The notes under the pieces are model-generated. The model saw nothing but the letters and a program-made list of their open reading frames with translations. It searched no databases and had not been told where the DNA came from. The position numbers were made by a program, and so were the translations under genes. Of a stretch of DNA of 64,000 bases, positions 52,001-63,124 are shown in pieces. The number at the start of each line of letters is the position of its first letter. Positions within the stretch are counted from its first letter, which is position 1. The stretch is from an uncultured Fidelibacterota bacterium (lineage in GTDB: Bacteria; Fidelibacterota; Marinisomatia; Marinisomatales; Marinisomataceae): positions 1-64,000 of the forward strand of contig CACBFQ010000001.1 of the NCBI GenBank assembly GCA_902538565.1, read 5' to 3'.

Positions 52001-53250
52001 ACGACACTTTCAAGAATTTCATAAACAAATGATTCTTTATTTTCAATCATTAGTTTTGCGCTTCTTGGTGTTGCAGCTAAATCTCTTCTTATTAATTCTC
52101 TAATTAAATGAGGTTTAAATAATTCTAATGCCATATTCTTTGGAATACCACATTCAGTCATTCTCAATTCTGGACCAACTACAATAACTGATCTTCCAGA
52201 ATAATCAACTCTTTTACCAAGAAGGTTTTGTCTAAATCTACCCTGCTTACCTCTAAGCATGTCAGAAATTGACTTCAATGGTCTCTTTGAACCGCTTCTA
52301 ATTGCGGTTTTACGTTTTGTATTATCAAAAAGTGCATCTACAGACTCTTGCAGCATTCTTTTTTCATTTCTTAAAATTACTTCAGGTGCCTGAATATCCA
52401 TTAATTGCTTTAATCTATTATTTCTAATAATAATTCTTCTGTACAAGTCATTAAGATCACTTGCAGCAAATCGTCCACCCTCTAATGGAACTAAAGGTCT
52501 TAACTCAGGTGGTATTACAGGCAAAATAGAAACGATCATCCATTCAGGTTTATTGTTTCTATCACGAGCAAAATCTTTTACAACTTTAAGTCTTTTGAGA
52601 GCGTCTTCTCTTTTTTGCTTTGATTTTGTTGTTGAACTTATTGTTTCTAGCTCCTGTTTAAGCTCTAATAAGTCCATTTCAGCAAGAGCATCTTTAATAG
52701 CTTCTCCGCCCATGGAAGCCTGGAAATATGATTCATCTTCTCTTTCTTCCTGAGAAACAGCATCATATCCAAATTCTTGATCTAATTCAAGGAAAGCTTC
52801 CTCATCAATTAATTCAAATCTATTATAACCACTTTTACCAGGATTAATCACTAGGTAATTTTCATAATAGATTACACTTTCTAATTGTTTTGCGCTTTTA
52901 CCTAAAATATAACTTAGCTTACTTGGAATTGATTTTAAAAACCAGATATGCACTACTGGAACAGCTAAAGTAATATGTCCCATACGGTTTCTTCTAACTT
53001 TTTTAGTTGTTACTTCAACTCCACACCTATCACAAATAATACCTCTGTAACGAATACCTTTATATTTACCACAATGACATTCAAAATCTTTAACTGGACC
53101 AAAGATTTTTTCACAAAATAAACCATCTTTTTCAGGTTTATAAGATCTGTAGTTAATTGTCTCAGGTTTCAACACCTCACCAAAAGATCCTTCAAGAATC
53201 TTTTCAGGAGAAGCTAATTTAATCGAAATACTATTTTTTGCTTTATACAT
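49063..53250 (-). CDS. rpoC: RNA polymerase subunit beta'
   Basis: [16 protein letters not shown] catalytic motif. Confidence 0.98.
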   Translation of the reverse strand: MYKAKNSISIKLASPEKILEGSFGEVLKPETINYRSYKPEKDGLFCEKIFGPVKDFECHCGKYKGIRYRGIICDRCGVEVTTKKVRRNRMGHITLAVPVVHIWFLKSIPSKLSYILGKSAKQLESVIYYENYLVINPGKSGYNRFELIDEEAFLELDQEFGYDAVSQEEREDESYFQASMGGEAIKDALAEMDLLELKQELETISSTTKSKQKREDALKRLKVVKDFARDRNNKPEWMIVSILPVIPPELRPLVPLEGGRFAASDLNDLYRRIIIRNNRLKQLMDIQAPEVILRNEKRMLQESVDALFDNTKRKTAIRSGSKRPLKSISDMLRGKQGRFRQNLLGKRVDYSGRSVIVVGPELRMTECGIPKNMALELFKPHLIRELIRRDLAATPRSAKLMIENKESFVYEILESVVKDHPVLLNRAPTLHRLGIIAFQPILIDGKAIRVHPLVCSAFNADFDGDQMAVHVPLSIPSQLEARVLMMASQNVLHPASGKPITLPSQDMILGCYYLTRDKKGQIGEGMSFGSIDEVIIAHDNGKVAMHAIINVRHNGIWHKDTTAGRAIFNSIIPDELGYYDEIVSKRKLSFIIGESFVKAGNQRTVQLLDDLKDIGFKTATMSGVSISISDVIIPDAKHDIIDRAEQEVDKIQQRFDRHVLTEGERYNKVIDVWTKATSDVADVMMDGLRSDDQGFNALYISSDSGARGSGDQIKQLAGMRGLMAKPRKSMIGGGEIIESPIQSNFKEGLSVMEYFISTHGARKGLADTALKTADAGYLTRRLVDVAQDVTIYEDDCKTINGITVSDLKEGEEVVESLGERILGRTSSEKIVIDGKTVVKPGDIYDEKLADLVVENNFNSVKIRSILTCESRRGVCAKCYGWDLTRRKLVTKGTAVGIIAAQSIGEPGTQLTLRTFHIGGTATRIAEESDKKSRFNGTAKFTSDYEPAETLDEDGFNVVRCLSRSSKLSIVDSNDNVLDELNVPYGANVNVNEGHKVKKGMTLFSWDPYTDLILARQSGVIKMKDFIEGDTYSEEAVDGGKKQKVVTESKDRRLSPQIEIYSKKGDILSGGTILPVKATLVVNDGQDVAKGQTLVKIQKDVGKSRDITGGLPRVAELFEARKPANPAVVTEINGTVEFGEIKRGVRKVSVVPANGKSITYKIPYGKHVVVHEGDFITAGTPLCEGAISPSDILTILGPNAVREYLVDEIQEVYRLQGVGINDKHIEVIVNQMMKKVVINDPGDSKYLPGERLDKQDLFADNDNMKGMVVIDESGDSNLDVGTMISQNEVKEMNKDLKSQDKNVIKFHKAKQATFEPILMGITQSSLNTNSFISAASFQETTRVLTDAATASKTDHLLGLKENVALGRLIPAGTGFPELDKVRLTNDEESDIVEEQS

Positions 53251-53262
53251 ATATAATTTCCT

Positions 53263-56200
53263 TTAATCTAAAGTTATATCAAGGCCGAGACCTTGAATTT
53301 CCTTCATGAATACGTTAAATGCCTCTGGAGTAGTAGGATCTGGTAAATTTTCACCTTTTACTAATGCACTATACACCTTGGATCTACCTTCAATATCATC
53401 AGATTTAATAGTTAAAATCTCTCTTAATATATGAGCAGCGCCATAAGCTTGAAGTGCCCACACCTCCATCTCACCAAATCTTTGTCCTCCGAACTGAGCT
53501 TTACCACCAAGAGGTTGCTGAGTAACAAGAGAATAAGGACCAGTAGAACGTGCATGCATTTTATCATCAACCATATGATATAATTTCATCATATACTGAT
53601 AACCAACTAAAACTGGATTATCAATTTTTTCACCTGTTAAGCCGTCGTATAACGTAACCTTACCTGAATAAGGTAAACCTGCCTCTTTCATTTTAGCAGC
53701 TACTTCTTCTGGAGTTGCTCCGTTGAAGACTGGAGTTGCATATTTTTCTCCAAGAATCTTTCCTGCCCAGCCAAGCATGGTTTCATACAATTGTCCTAAG
53801 TTCATTCTTGAAGGAACACCCATTGGATTTAAACAAATATCAACTGGTGTACCATCTTCTAAATATGGCATGTTTTCTTCTGGAACTATTGTCGCAATAA
53901 CACCTTTGTTACCATGTCTACCAGCCATTTTATCGCCAATAGAAATTTTTCTTTTATTAGCAACATATACTTTCGCAAGCTTTAGAATTCCGGGTTGCAA
54001 TTGATCACCTTCTTTTAGCTTGAAAATATCAGTTTCTAACCTATCTTCTAATTCATTTAAATGTTTATAAAATGAATCAAAAATCAATTTAATCTTATCC
54101 CAAGACTTAAGACCTGAAATCCAAGGCTCATGTAGTGAAAATTGTTCAAAATTAAAAGTGCTGATTTTTTTCAATGTTAATTTTGTACCTTTTTTAACAA
54201 GCACTTTATCGTTTTTGTCTTTTATTCCTAAAGAAGATTTGTCTTTAAGAATTCTACTTAACAATTTATCTCTAGATGCTCGTAATTCTCTTTCATTATT
54301 TCGTTTATCTTTTTGAAGCTCTTTGATAGCTTTGTTTACTTCAGCCCTAGATTGCTTAGATGTTTTTTCATATAAATCAGTTTTGATAACAACACCCTTT
54401 ACACCAGGCTCGGCTTTTTTAGAAGCATCTTTTACATCTCCTGCTTTTTCACCAAAAATTGCACGTAAAAGTTTTTCTTCTGGGGATGGATCAGTTTCTC
54501 CTTTAGGAGTTACTTTACCAATAAGAATATCATCCTCGTTTACAATTGCACCTACACGAATTAGTCCATTTTCGTCTAATTGAGCGGTTGCGTCTTCGCT
54601 AACATTTGGAATTTCAGGTGTTAACTCTTCTTCACCTCTCTTCGTATCTCTGACTTCAAGCTCAATTTCGTTAACGTGAATCGATGTAAAGACATCTTCT
54701 CTTACAAGTCTTTCATTGATAACAATAGCATCTTCAAAGTTATAACCATTCCAAGGCATAAACGCTATCATAACATTTTTACCTAAAGCAAGTTCCCCAC
54801 CTTGTGTAGAAGCTCCATCTGCGATAACATCATCTTTTTTCACATTATCACCAACTTTAACCAGTACTTTTTGATTGTAACAAGTATTCTGATTTGATCT
54901 AGAGTACTTAATAAGATCAACTGTGCATAAATCTTCGTCAGCTTTTAAAAGAGATCCATCTTTATAATTACTATCTTTAATTACTACTTTATTTGCATCT
55001 ACATGTACAACTTTTCCGCTAACAGGTGAAAGCAAAACAGACTTTGAGTCTCGAGCAACAACTTTTTCCATTCCGGTACCAACTATTGGAGAATCAGTTT
55101 TTAACAATGGAACAGATTGACGTTGCATGTTTGAACCCATTAGAGCTCGATTAGCATCATCATGCTCAACAAAAGGAATTAATGCAGCAGCTACACTAAG
55201 AATTTGGTTTGGCACAATATCTGAGTATTGAACATCTTCAGAATCAACAATTGGGAAATCGCCTTTTGAACGAACTCTAACTTTAGATTCTGAAATAAGA
55301 TTATTTTTATCTGACTCTAAGCCTGATTGAGCAATATTTGCTCTATCTTCATCATCTGCTGATAAATATTCGATAGATTTTGTAATTTTTTTTCTATCAA
55401 TTTTTCTATAAGGAGCTTCAATGAAACCATGTCTGTTAATTTTAGCCATTAATGCTAGAGATGAAATCAAACCAATATTTGGTCCTTCAGGAGTTTCAAT
55501 TGGACACAACCTACCATAATGGGTATAATGAACATCTCTTACCTCAAAACCAGCTCTTTCTCTAGAAAGTCCGCCAGGGCCTAGAGAAGAAATTCTTCTT
55601 TTATGAGTAATTTCTGCTAATGGATTAGTTTGATCTCCAAATTGGGATAATTGACTTGTACCAAAGAAAGTATTAATAACTGTAGTTACTAACCTAGAAT
55701 TAATCAAATCTTGAGGAGTTATTGTTTCTGATTCTCGAAGATTCATTCTTTCATATACAGTTCTTACCATTCTAGCTAAAGCAGAGTTAAACTGAACTTT
55801 TAATTGCTCACCAACAGTTCTAACTCTTCTATTTCCTAAATGATCAATGTCGTCCGGAGCTCTTAATCCTTTTCTCATTTGAATTAGATACTTTAAAGTA
55901 ATTAAAAAATCGTCATGAGTAAGAACTGAATCATTTCCAGAATTATCTAAATTAAATTGTTTGTCTAGTCTATATCTACCAACCTGACCTAAATCATATT
56001 TCTTTGGAAAGAAAAACATTCTATTTATGAATTTTTCAGCTGATTCAGGACTAGGAGCCTCACTTCCTCTTAAGAGCAAATAAACCCTCATTAATGCTTC
56101 TTCAGTTGATTTTGTTGGATCTTTTTGGATAGTGTTGTGAATCATCATACTGTCAATGTTGCTTCTAACATCAACAACTTTGATAGACTTTGTTTTATTT

Positions 56201-57018
56201 TTCTTTAATGTGCTAATTATTGACTCATTTAATTCTTTTCCACTTTCAACAAAAAGCTCTCCTGTTTCATGATCTATAATATCTTCAATAACAACATAAT
56301 GACTCAATTTTTCCAAATCAATTTTTGATGGATCAAGGTCAAGAATTAATTCAAAAGCATTGTAAATATCTTCGTCAGAACTAAATCCTAAAGATCTTAA
56401 AAGCATTGTAGCAGGGAATTTTCTTTTTCTATCAATTATAGTAAAAAGAATATCATTAATATCAGTTGTAAAATCTATCCATGAACCTCTAATAGGAATA
56501 ATGCGAGCATTATAAAGTTTTGCACCGTTTGGATGAAATTTTTGATCGAAAAATGCACCTGGAGATCTTTGAAGTTGAGTAACAACGGTTCTTTCAGCTC
56601 CATTGATAATAAAAGTACCTTTATCTGTCATGTAAGGTATATTACCAAAATAAACATCTTGATCAATTACTTGAGCGAACTTCTTTTTATCTTTTTCATC
56701 AGTAATTTTGAGACGAAGCTGAACATTTAAAGGTACACTGTATGTAATTCCTCTATCAGAGCACTCTCTAGGAGTATACCTAGCTTTACCTATTGTGTAA
56801 CCTATATATTCAAGTATATAGTTTTCATGATTATCCTGTAAAGGAAAAATTGAAGCAAACGCTTCATGCAATCCAAACATTTCTCTTTCTTTAGGATTAA
56901 TACCTTCCTGTAAAAAGTCATGAAATGAACCTACTTGCAAATCTAAAAGATTTGGTAGTTCATTGGTAGTTGTTATTTTCTCAAAATTATGTCTGTTGTT
57001 TAACTTATCTACTCTCAA
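53263..57018 (-). CDS. rpoB: RNA polymerase subunit beta
   Basis: IETPEGPNIGLI, GDKMAGRHGNKG, GGQRFGEMEVWALQAYGAA. Confidence 0.98.
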   Translation of the reverse strand: MRVDKLNNRHNFEKITTTNELPNLLDLQVGSFHDFLQEGINPKEREMFGLHEAFASIFPLQDNHENYILEYIGYTIGKARYTPRECSDRGITYSVPLNVQLRLKITDEKDKKKFAQVIDQDVYFGNIPYMTDKGTFIINGAERTVVTQLQRSPGAFFDQKFHPNGAKLYNARIIPIRGSWIDFTTDINDILFTIIDRKRKFPATMLLRSLGFSSDEDIYNAFELILDLDPSKIDLEKLSHYVVIEDIIDHETGELFVESGKELNESIISTLKKNKTKSIKVVDVRSNIDSMMIHNTIQKDPTKSTEEALMRVYLLLRGSEAPSPESAEKFINRMFFFPKKYDLGQVGRYRLDKQFNLDNSGNDSVLTHDDFLITLKYLIQMRKGLRAPDDIDHLGNRRVRTVGEQLKVQFNSALARMVRTVYERMNLRESETITPQDLINSRLVTTVINTFFGTSQLSQFGDQTNPLAEITHKRRISSLGPGGLSRERAGFEVRDVHYTHYGRLCPIETPEGPNIGLISSLALMAKINRHGFIEAPYRKIDRKKITKSIEYLSADDEDRANIAQSGLESDKNNLISESKVRVRSKGDFPIVDSEDVQYSDIVPNQILSVAAALIPFVEHDDANRALMGSNMQRQSVPLLKTDSPIVGTGMEKVVARDSKSVLLSPVSGKVVHVDANKVVIKDSNYKDGSLLKADEDLCTVDLIKYSRSNQNTCYNQKVLVKVGDNVKKDDVIADGASTQGGELALGKNVMIAFMPWNGYNFEDAIVINERLVREDVFTSIHVNEIELEVRDTKRGEEELTPEIPNVSEDATAQLDENGLIRVGAIVNEDDILIGKVTPKGETDPSPEEKLLRAIFGEKAGDVKDASKKAEPGVKGVVIKTDLYEKTSKQSRAEVNKAIKELQKDKRNNERELRASRDKLLSRILKDKSSLGIKDKNDKVLVKKGTKLTLKKISTFNFEQFSLHEPWISGLKSWDKIKLIFDSFYKHLNELEDRLETDIFKLKEGDQLQPGILKLAKVYVANKRKISIGDKMAGRHGNKGVIATIVPEENMPYLEDGTPVDICLNPMGVPSRMNLGQLYETMLGWAGKILGEKYATPVFNGATPEEVAAKMKEAGLPYSGKVTLYDGLTGEKIDNPVLVGYQYMMKLYHMVDDKMHARSTGPYSLVTQQPLGGKAQFGGQRFGEMEVWALQAYGAAHILREILTIKSDDIEGRSKVYSALVKGENLPDPTTPEAFNVFMKEIQGLGLDITLD

Positions 57019-57070
57019 GATAGATTACCTCCAAAAAATTGGTTAATTAATATATACTTCTCTAGTACTA

Positions 57071-57451
57071 TTACTTTAATTCTACTGTAGCTCCAGCCTC
57101 TTCAAGTTGAGACTTAATAGTTTCAGCCTCATCTTTTGCGACGCCTTCTTTTACAGCCTTAGGAGCAGCATCAACCAATTCTTTAGCTTCTTTTAATCCA
57201 AGACCAGAAAGTTCTCTAACAACTTTAATTACTGAGATTTTTGATTGTCCAGCAGCGGCTAGAACAACATCAAAACTACTTTTTTCTCCACCTTCAGCAG
57301 CTCCTTCAGCAGCTCCTCCAGCAGCAGCAGCTGCAACAGGTACAGCGGCAGTAACACCAAATTTATCTTCTATATCTTTGACAAGCTCAGATATTTCAAT
57401 CATATTTGCTTCTTCAAGATATTTTAATACATCTTCTCTTTTAACGCTCAT
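57071..57451 (-). CDS. rplL: 50S ribosomal protein L7/L12
   Basis: Ala-rich hinge, [22 protein letters not shown]. Confidence 0.97.
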   Translation of the reverse strand: MSVKREDVLKYLEEANMIEISELVKDIEDKFGVTAAVPVAAAAAGGAAEGAAEGGEKSSFDVVLAAAGQSKISVIKVVRELSGLGLKEAKELVDAAPKAVKEGVAKDEAETIKSQLEEAGATVELK

Positions 57452-57456
57452 TTTAA

Positions 57457-57972
57457 CTACCCTTTCTTTGAGTTTAATTGTTCAAGTGCTCCCAATAAGC
57501 CAGATACAGGACTACCTAATGTGCTGCTAAGCTTAGACATTGGAGAATTTAACATTCCAACAAGTTTGGACAATAACTGTTCTTTGGAAGGAAGATTTGC
57601 AATTTTTTCAAACTCTTCCCCTTGAAACACCTGTCCATCTAATATCATACCTTTTACAGCAGGCTTATCAAAATCTTTTAAAAAATTCTTTAATACTTTT
57701 GCAGGATCAGTTGGATCATTATAACTTAATGCCATAGCAGTAGGACCATTCAAAAAATCATCTAATCCTTCCATACCAACATCTTTAGCAGCAAGTTTTA
57801 TTAACTTATTCTTTGCGATAGTAAATTCTACATCGTTTGATACAAATTCTTTTCTCAGTTTGGTAATGCTCACTACGTCTAATCCAATATAATCTGTGAA
57901 ATAGATAGCATTAGCCTTGTCTAATTTTTCTGTTAAATTTTTAACGGCCTCTAAATTTTTATTACTTGGCAT
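57457..57972 (-). CDS. rplJ: 50S ribosomal protein L10
   Basis: [20 protein letters not shown], gene order. Confidence 0.95.
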   Translation of the reverse strand: MPSNKNLEAVKNLTEKLDKANAIYFTDYIGLDVVSITKLRKEFVSNDVEFTIAKNKLIKLAAKDVGMEGLDDFLNGPTAMALSYNDPTDPAKVLKNFLKDFDKPAVKGMILDGQVFQGEEFEKIANLPSKEQLLSKLVGMLNSPMSKLSSTLGSPVSGLLGALEQLNSKKG

Positions 57973-57974
57973 AT

Positions 57975-58655
57975 TTATTCTGTTCCTATCTTAATTCCTG
58001 GACCTAAAGTTGAAGAAATGCTTATAGACTTTAAGTACTTACCTTTAAATGAATTAGGTTTTGCTGACATAACAGCACTTTGAAGAGTATTAAAATTTTC
58101 CTTTAATTGCTCTTCTGTAAATGATGTTTTACCAATTGAAGATTGTAAAATGCCATTTTTTTCAACTCTAGCATCAAGTTTACCAGCTTTAAGCTCTTTG
58201 ATGGCTTTTGCAACTTCGTTTGTTACTGTTCCAGATTTAGGATTTGGCATTAAACCTTTGGGTCCAAGCACCTTACCAAGCTTACCTAATTCAACCATAA
58301 GATCTGGTGTAACTACAATTTTATCAACATCAGTCCAGCCAGCTTTAATCTTATCAAGAAATTCATCTTTACCTACAAAATCAGCGCCAGCATCCTTTGC
58401 CTCTGCCTCTTTATCTACATTTACTATTGCTAATACTGAAACCTCTTTACCAATTCCGTGAGGAAGATTAATACTTAATCTAATATTTTCTTCAGCATGT
58501 CTAGGATCTACCCCTAAGTTAAAAGCAACATCAACAGACTCATTAAATGACTCTCTTTTAAAACTCATCAACATATTAATAGCTTGTTCTGTGCTGTAAA
58601 GCTTAGAAGAATCTAATGTCTCATTAACTGATTTTGAAAATTTAGTTATTTTCAT
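57975..58655 (-). CDS. rplA: 50S ribosomal protein L1
   Basis: [32 protein letters not shown]. Confidence 0.97.
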   Translation of the reverse strand: MKITKFSKSVNETLDSSKLYSTEQAINMLMSFKRESFNESVDVAFNLGVDPRHAEENIRLSINLPHGIGKEVSVLAIVNVDKEAEAKDAGADFVGKDEFLDKIKAGWTDVDKIVVTPDLMVELGKLGKVLGPKGLMPNPKSGTVTNEVAKAIKELKAGKLDARVEKNGILQSSIGKTSFTEEQLKENFNTLQSAVMSAKPNSFKGKYLKSISISSTLGPGIKIGTE

Positions 58656-59080
58656 TTTTCGACCTCAATTCCCATGCTAACAGCAGTTCCAGCAATCATT
58701 TCTGCAGCTTGGTCTAATGTGTGAGCATTTAAATCTTTCATTTTAATTTCAGCGATTTTTTTACACTGAGCCATGTTAATGGTTCCAACTTTGTCTTTAT
58801 TTGGCTCTTGTGAACCTTTTTTCATTTTTAATTCTTTCATTATAAGAGTTGATGCAGGTGGAGATTTAGTCTCAAATGTGAAAGATCTATCTTTATAAAC
58901 AGTAATAATTACTGGAGTTAACATTCCCTGTAATTCTTTAGTTGCATCATTAAATGCATTACAAAAATCCATAATGTTTACACCATGCTGACCAAGCGCA
59001 GGACCAACAGGTGGGGCTGGATTAGCCTGTCCAGCTGCTATTTGCAATTTAATTAAACCAGTTTTTTCTTTTTCAGCCAT
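58652..59080 (-). CDS. rplK: 50S ribosomal protein L11
   Basis: [30 protein letters not shown]. Confidence 0.98.
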   Translation of the reverse strand: MAEKEKTGLIKLQIAAGQANPAPPVGPALGQHGVNIMDFCNAFNDATKELQGMLTPVIITVYKDRSFTFETKSPPASTLIMKELKMKKGSQEPNKDKVGTINMAQCKKIAEIKMKDLNAHTLDQAAEMIAGTAVSMGIEVEK

Positions 59081-59082
59081 TT

Positions 59083-59616
59083 TTAACTTTCACTTAAAAT
59101 TTGGTTCGCACTCAACTCAATAGGAGTAGGTCTTCCAAAAATATTAACATTTACTTTAATTCTATTTCTATCATTTACCTCTTGAACAAGGCCGTTGAAT
59201 TCTTTAAATGGTCCATCAATCACCTTCACAGAATCTCCAACTTTAAATGGAATATCATCAATATTTTCAGAAGAAAGCTCATCGCCATCAGAAGAAACAA
59301 GATAACGAGACATTTCAACTTCAGTAACAGGCTGAGGACTTCCTTTTGGACCAACAAAGCTCATAACGCCATCAACGCTTTCAATAAAAAATTTTGTTTC
59401 ATTATTCATAATCATCTTAACCAAAATGTATCCAGGCAATAAGCTCTTTTCTTTCACAGTCTTCTTACCATTTTTGATATCAACTACGTTCTCAGTTGGG
59501 ATTAAAATTTCCTCGACATTAGCTTTTAAGTCTTTTTCAAAATCAAGTTCTCTAAAAATAGTATCTTTCACCTTATTTTCTTTACCAGACATTACTCTTA
59601 AACTATACCAATTCAT
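59083..59616 (-). CDS. nusG: Transcription termination/antitermination protein NusG
   Basis: [20 protein letters not shown] domain; start corrected to give a 4-nt overlap with secE. Confidence 0.95.
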   Translation of the reverse strand: MNWYSLRVMSGKENKVKDTIFRELDFEKDLKANVEEILIPTENVVDIKNGKKTVKEKSLLPGYILVKMIMNNETKFFIESVDGVMSFVGPKGSPQPVTEVEMSRYLVSSDGDELSSENIDDIPFKVGDSVKVIDGPFKEFNGLVQEVNDRNRIKVNVNIFGRPTPIELSANQILSES

Positions 59617-59795
59617 ATTAACACTCTCATAAATCTTTGAATTGCCCAATCAATCCCAAACAAAAAAAGAACAAATAAAAGAAAAAAGACAATAATTAAA
59701 TAAGTAGATCCTCTCAACTCATTGTAGGATGGCCATGAAACTTTGTTCATTTCCAAGTAAACCTGATTTAAAAAATCTTTTATTCTTTTAAACAT
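59613..59795 (-). CDS. secE: Preprotein translocase subunit SecE
   Basis: Short ORF, EMNKVSWPSYNELRGSTYLIIVF. Confidence 0.94.
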   Translation of the reverse strand: MFKRIKDFLNQVYLEMNKVSWPSYNELRGSTYLIIVFFLLFVLFLFGIDWAIQRFMRVLI

Positions 59796-59811
59796 TTTCT
59801 ATCCTTTATCG

Positions 59812-59884
59812 CAGGTGAGGCAGGAATTGAACCCGCAACCCCCGGTTTTGGAGACCGATGCTCTACCAATTGAGCTACTCACCT
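59812..59884 (-). tRNA. tRNA-Trp(CCA)
   Basis: AGGTGAGTAGCTCAATTGGTAGAGCATCGGTCTCCAAAACCGGGGGTTGCGGGTTCAATTCCTGCCTCACCTG. Confidence 0.95.
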
Positions 59885-59889
59885 ATATG

Positions 59890-60054
59890 CTATTTAATTT
59901 CTTTAAAAAGAACATGCTTGCGAGCTACAGGGTCAAACTTTTTATATTCAAGTTTGTCGGGATGTTTACTCTTATTTTTAGTAACAGTATAACGATACCC
60001 TGTCCCTGCAGTACTCTCAAGTCTTACAATTGCTCTTTTGCTATTACCAGCCAT
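59890..60054 (-). CDS. rpmG: 50S ribosomal protein L33 (missing from ORF track)
   Basis: Manual translation [54 protein letters not shown]. Confidence 0.94.
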   Translation of the reverse strand: MAGNSKRAIVRLESTAGTGYRYTVTKNKSKHPDKLEYKKFDPVARKHVLFKEIK

Positions 60055-61247
60055 TAGTCAACTACAGTAGTTACTACTCCAGCTCCTACAGTGTGTCCAC
60101 CTTCTCTAATAGCGAATCTTAGCTCTTGATCCATAGCAATCGGTGTAATTAGTTCAACGTTCATTTCAACATTATCTCCTGGCATAACCATTTCAGTACC
60201 TTCTGGTAAAGTAACCACACCAGTTACATCCGTTGTTCTGAAGTAAAACTGTGGTCTGTAGTTATTGAAAAATGGAGTATGTCTTCCACCTTCTTCTTTT
60301 TTCAAAACATAAACGTTTGCTTTGAACTTGGTGTGTGGTGTAATTGAACCTTTAGCTGATAAAACAACACCTCTTTTGAGGTCTTCTTTTTCAACACCTC
60401 TTAATAAGAGACCGGCATTGTCACCAGCTTCACCTTCATCAAGAGTTTTTTGGAACATTTCAACACCAGTAACTGTTGTTGTACCGATTTTATTATCAAG
60501 ACCAACAACTTCTACCTCTTCACCAATTTTAATCTTACCTGATTCGATTCTTCCAGTACCAACAGTACCTCTACCAGTAATACTGAAAACATCCTCAACA
60601 GGCATTAAGAATGGTTTGTCAATTGCACGTTCTGGCTGTGGGATAAATGAATCACAAGCTTCCATTAGCTCACCAATACATTTTACCGCTTCAGCATCAT
60701 TAGGATTTTCAAGAGCTTTTAAAGCACTACCTTTAACGATAGGTGTATTATCACCATCGAATTTGTATTCGCTTAAAAGATCTCTTAATTCCATCTCTAC
60801 CAATTCTAACAATTCAGGATCGTCAACTTGGTCAACCTTATTCATGAAAACAACGATACTTGGAACGTTTACCTGACGAGCAAGCAATACGTGTTCTCTT
60901 GTTTGAGGCATAGGACCATCGGCTGCACTAACAACAAGAATAGCTCCATCCATTTGAGCTGCTCCTGTAATCATGTTTTTGATGTAGTCGGCGTGACCTG
61001 GACAGTCAACATGCGCGTAGTGACGGTTAGCTGTCTCATATTCAACATGTGAAGTTGAAATTGTAATACCTCTTTCTTTTTCCTCAGGTGCATTATCAAT
61101 AGTGTCAAAATCACGTTTAGCTGCTAAACCTAGATTAGACTGGGTTTGCGTAATAGCAGCAGTCAAAGTAGTCTTACCATGGTCAACGTGACCGATAGTA
61201 CCGATATTACAGTGAGGCTTATTTCTAACAAATGTTTCTTTAGCCAT
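60054..61247 (-). CDS. tuf: Elongation factor Tu
   Basis: [43 protein letters not shown]. Confidence 0.99.
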   Translation of the reverse strand: MAKETFVRNKPHCNIGTIGHVDHGKTTLTAAITQTQSNLGLAAKRDFDTIDNAPEEKERGITISTSHVEYETANRHYAHVDCPGHADYIKNMITGAAQMDGAILVVSAADGPMPQTREHVLLARQVNVPSIVVFMNKVDQVDDPELLELVEMELRDLLSEYKFDGDNTPIVKGSALKALENPNDAEAVKCIGELMEACDSFIPQPERAIDKPFLMPVEDVFSITGRGTVGTGRIESGKIKIGEEVEVVGLDNKIGTTTVTGVEMFQKTLDEGEAGDNAGLLLRGVEKEDLKRGVVLSAKGSITPHTKFKANVYVLKKEEGGRHTPFFNNYRPQFYFRTTDVTGVVTLPEGTEMVMPGDNVEMNVELITPIAMDQELRFAIREGGHTVGAGVVTTVVD

Positions 61248-61290
61248 TTTGTTATCTCCTTGTTTTTAACAATTATTTTTATTTTTTTTG

Positions 61291-61363
61291 AGCCTACGAC
61301 CGGGATTGAACCGGTGACCTCTTCGTTACCAACGAAGTGCTCTACCTACTGAGCTACGCAGGC
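61291..61363 (-). tRNA. tRNA-Thr(GGT)
   Basis: GCCTGCGTAGCTCAGTAGGTAGAGCACTTCGTTGGTAACGAAG...CGGTTCAATCCCGGTCGTAGGCT. Confidence 0.94.
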
Positions 61364-61371
61364 AATTATTG

Positions 61372-61444
61372 AGCGAGTGACGCGATTCGAACGCGCGACC
61401 CTCAGCTTGGAAGGCTGATGCTCTACCAACTGAGCTACACTCGC
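61372..61444 (-). tRNA. tRNA-Gly(TCC)
   Basis: GCGAGTGTAGCTCAGTTGGTAGAGCATCAGCCTTCCAAGCTGAGGGTCGCGCGTTCGAATCGCGTCACTCGCT. Confidence 0.95.
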
Positions 61445-61452
61445 AAATCCTG

Positions 61453-61535
61453 TGGGCAAAGAAGGATTCGAACCTCCGTAGACTTACGTCGGCAGATTTA
61501 CAGTCTGCTGCCTTTAACCACTCGGCCATTTGCCC
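61453..61535 (-). tRNA. tRNA-Tyr(GTA)
   Basis: GGGCAAATGGCCGAGTGGTTAAAGGCAGCAGACTGTAAATCTGC...GGAGGTTCGAATCCTTCTTTGCCCA. Confidence 0.94.
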
Positions 61536-61610
61536 GAAATCCTTAACTCAATCCTGATAGTAAGATCAAAAAAAATTTTCAAATACCTTGCTTTTTGCCC
61601 TTAAAAACTG

Positions 61611-61683
61611 AGCCGGCGAGAGGATTTGAACCCCCGACCCGCTGATTACAAATCAGCTGCTCTACCAACTGAGCTACACCGGC
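61611..61683 (-). tRNA. tRNA-Thr(TGT)
   Basis: GCCGGTGTAGCTCAGTTGGTAGAGCAGCTGATTTGTAATCAGCGGGTCGGGGGTTCAAATCCTCTCGCCGGCT. Confidence 0.94.
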
Positions 61684-61750
61684 AATGTATGTATACACGC
61701 ACGCGTAGGCAAAAGCGACGAAATATAAGAAGATTTATCAGGAAAACAAA

Positions 61751-63124
61751 TTATTTCTTTTTAGATAGGTTTTGTCCGCTGGAAGTATCCTCAACTTGCC
61801 AACCTAAAGACTCAATTTTATCTCTAATTGAATCAGACAATTTCCAATCTAGATTTTTTCTTGCTTCGTGACGAGAAACAAGCAAATTTTGTAACTCTTT
61901 TGGAATATTTTGATTATGTAAATTGTTAAAATCTAAAATATCAAAAATTGAATTAAATAATTTTAAAAAAACTAAAGATTTTTCTTTGTCTGCATCATTT
62001 ATTGAGTTATTTGCAATTTTTTTATTCATTTCTGATATAAAACTAAAGAAAACTCCAATCGCTCCTGGAGTATTTAAATCATCATTAAGAGCATCAATAA
62101 ATAATTCATGTTCACTTGAAAATTTTAGTTCAATATTTTTGCTATCAATATTAAAGTTTTTTGCAAATCTTTTAATTTTTTCAATCATTTTTTTGCATTC
62201 ATTTAATTTTTTTTGACTGAAAGATACCTTAGTTCTATAATGAGCAGAAAGTAGAAATAATCTAACTACATCCGAACCATTTTTTTCTATGAGAGTACTT
62301 ACATCAATAAAGTTACCTAATGACTTGCTCATCTTTTCATCATCCATATTCAAATGTTCAGAATGAAGCCAATAATTAGATAGATTATGTTTTTGAATAG
62401 CTTCAATTTGGGCGCTCTCATTTTCATGATGAGGAAATTTTAGATCTATTCCTCCACAATGTATGTCAAGACGACCATCAAAAAGGGTCTTGATCATCAC
62501 AGCGCATTCGGTATGCCATCCAGGCCTTCCCTTACCCCACTCGCTGTTCCAGAAAATATCACCATCTGAGTCCTTTTTTGCCTTCCATAATGTAAAATCA
62601 TTACGATTTTTTTTTGATAATTCATTATCTTCTGTTTCAAGGTCATCGCTAATGTTTACAAATTTTCCATATTTTGGATAAGCTTCTATTTCAAAAAAAA
62701 TATTTCCGTTCATTTCATAGGCTAAATCTTGATTTATTAAAGCCTGAATGAATTCGATCATTTCTTCTACATACTCTGTTGCTCTTGGATTATGATTGTT
62801 AGGTAAAATTCTTAAGGACTTTGACAATTCCAGGAATGATAGTTCATATTTTGAAGTTATTTCCTTTAAAGAAGTATTCTCCTGATTAACTCTATCAATA
62901 ATCTTGTCATCAATATCAGTTATGTTAACTGCAGTTTCCGTCTCATAACCGTTTAACTGTAGAACTCTGTTTAATAAATCATAAAATACAAAGGTTCTAA
63001 AATTTCCTATGTGAGGATCGTTATAGACTGTTGGACCGCAACCATAAGTTTTAACTTTTTTATCAGAAATTGATTTGAAGACTTCTTTTTTACTTGAAAG
63101 TGAATTATATAATTTTAAGCTCAT
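61751..63124 (-). CDS. cysS: Cysteinyl-tRNA synthetase
   Basis: YGCGPTVYNDPHIGNFRTFVFYDLL, KMSKSLGNF. Confidence 0.96.
   Translation of the reverse strand: MSLKLYNSLSSKKEVFKSISDKKVKTYGCGPTVYNDPHIGNFRTFVFYDLLNRVLQLNGYETETAVNITDIDDKIIDRVNQENTSLKEITSKYELSFLELSKSLRILPNNHNPRATEYVEEMIEFIQALINQDLAYEMNGNIFFEIEAYPKYGKFVNISDDLETEDNELSKKNRNDFTLWKAKKDSDGDIFWNSEWGKGRPGWHTECAVMIKTLFDGRLDIHCGGIDLKFPHHENESAQIEAIQKHNLSNYWLHSEHLNMDDEKMSKSLGNFIDVSTLIEKNGSDVVRLFLLSAHYRTKVSFSQKKLNECKKMIEKIKRFAKNFNIDSKNIELKFSSEHELFIDALNDDLNTPGAIGVFFSFISEMNKKIANNSINDADKEKSLVFLKLFNSIFDILDFNNLHNQNIPKELQNLLVSRHEARKNLDWKLSDSIRDKIESLGWQVEDTSSGQNLSKKK

Noticed and set aside
57290-57345. Ala/Gly/Glu low-complexity stretch in rplL
   Set aside because: Normal flexible hinge of L7/L12
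61684-61750. Short palindromic words (GTATAC, ACGCGT) between cysS and tRNA-Thr(TGT)
   Set aside because: Short and unsupported; could be part of the cluster promoter but no clear motif can be defined
61146-61871. ORFs 61146-61352, 61326-61529 and 61626-61871
   Set aside because: They overlap the tuf 5' region and the tRNA cluster; characteristic tRNA-derived peptides
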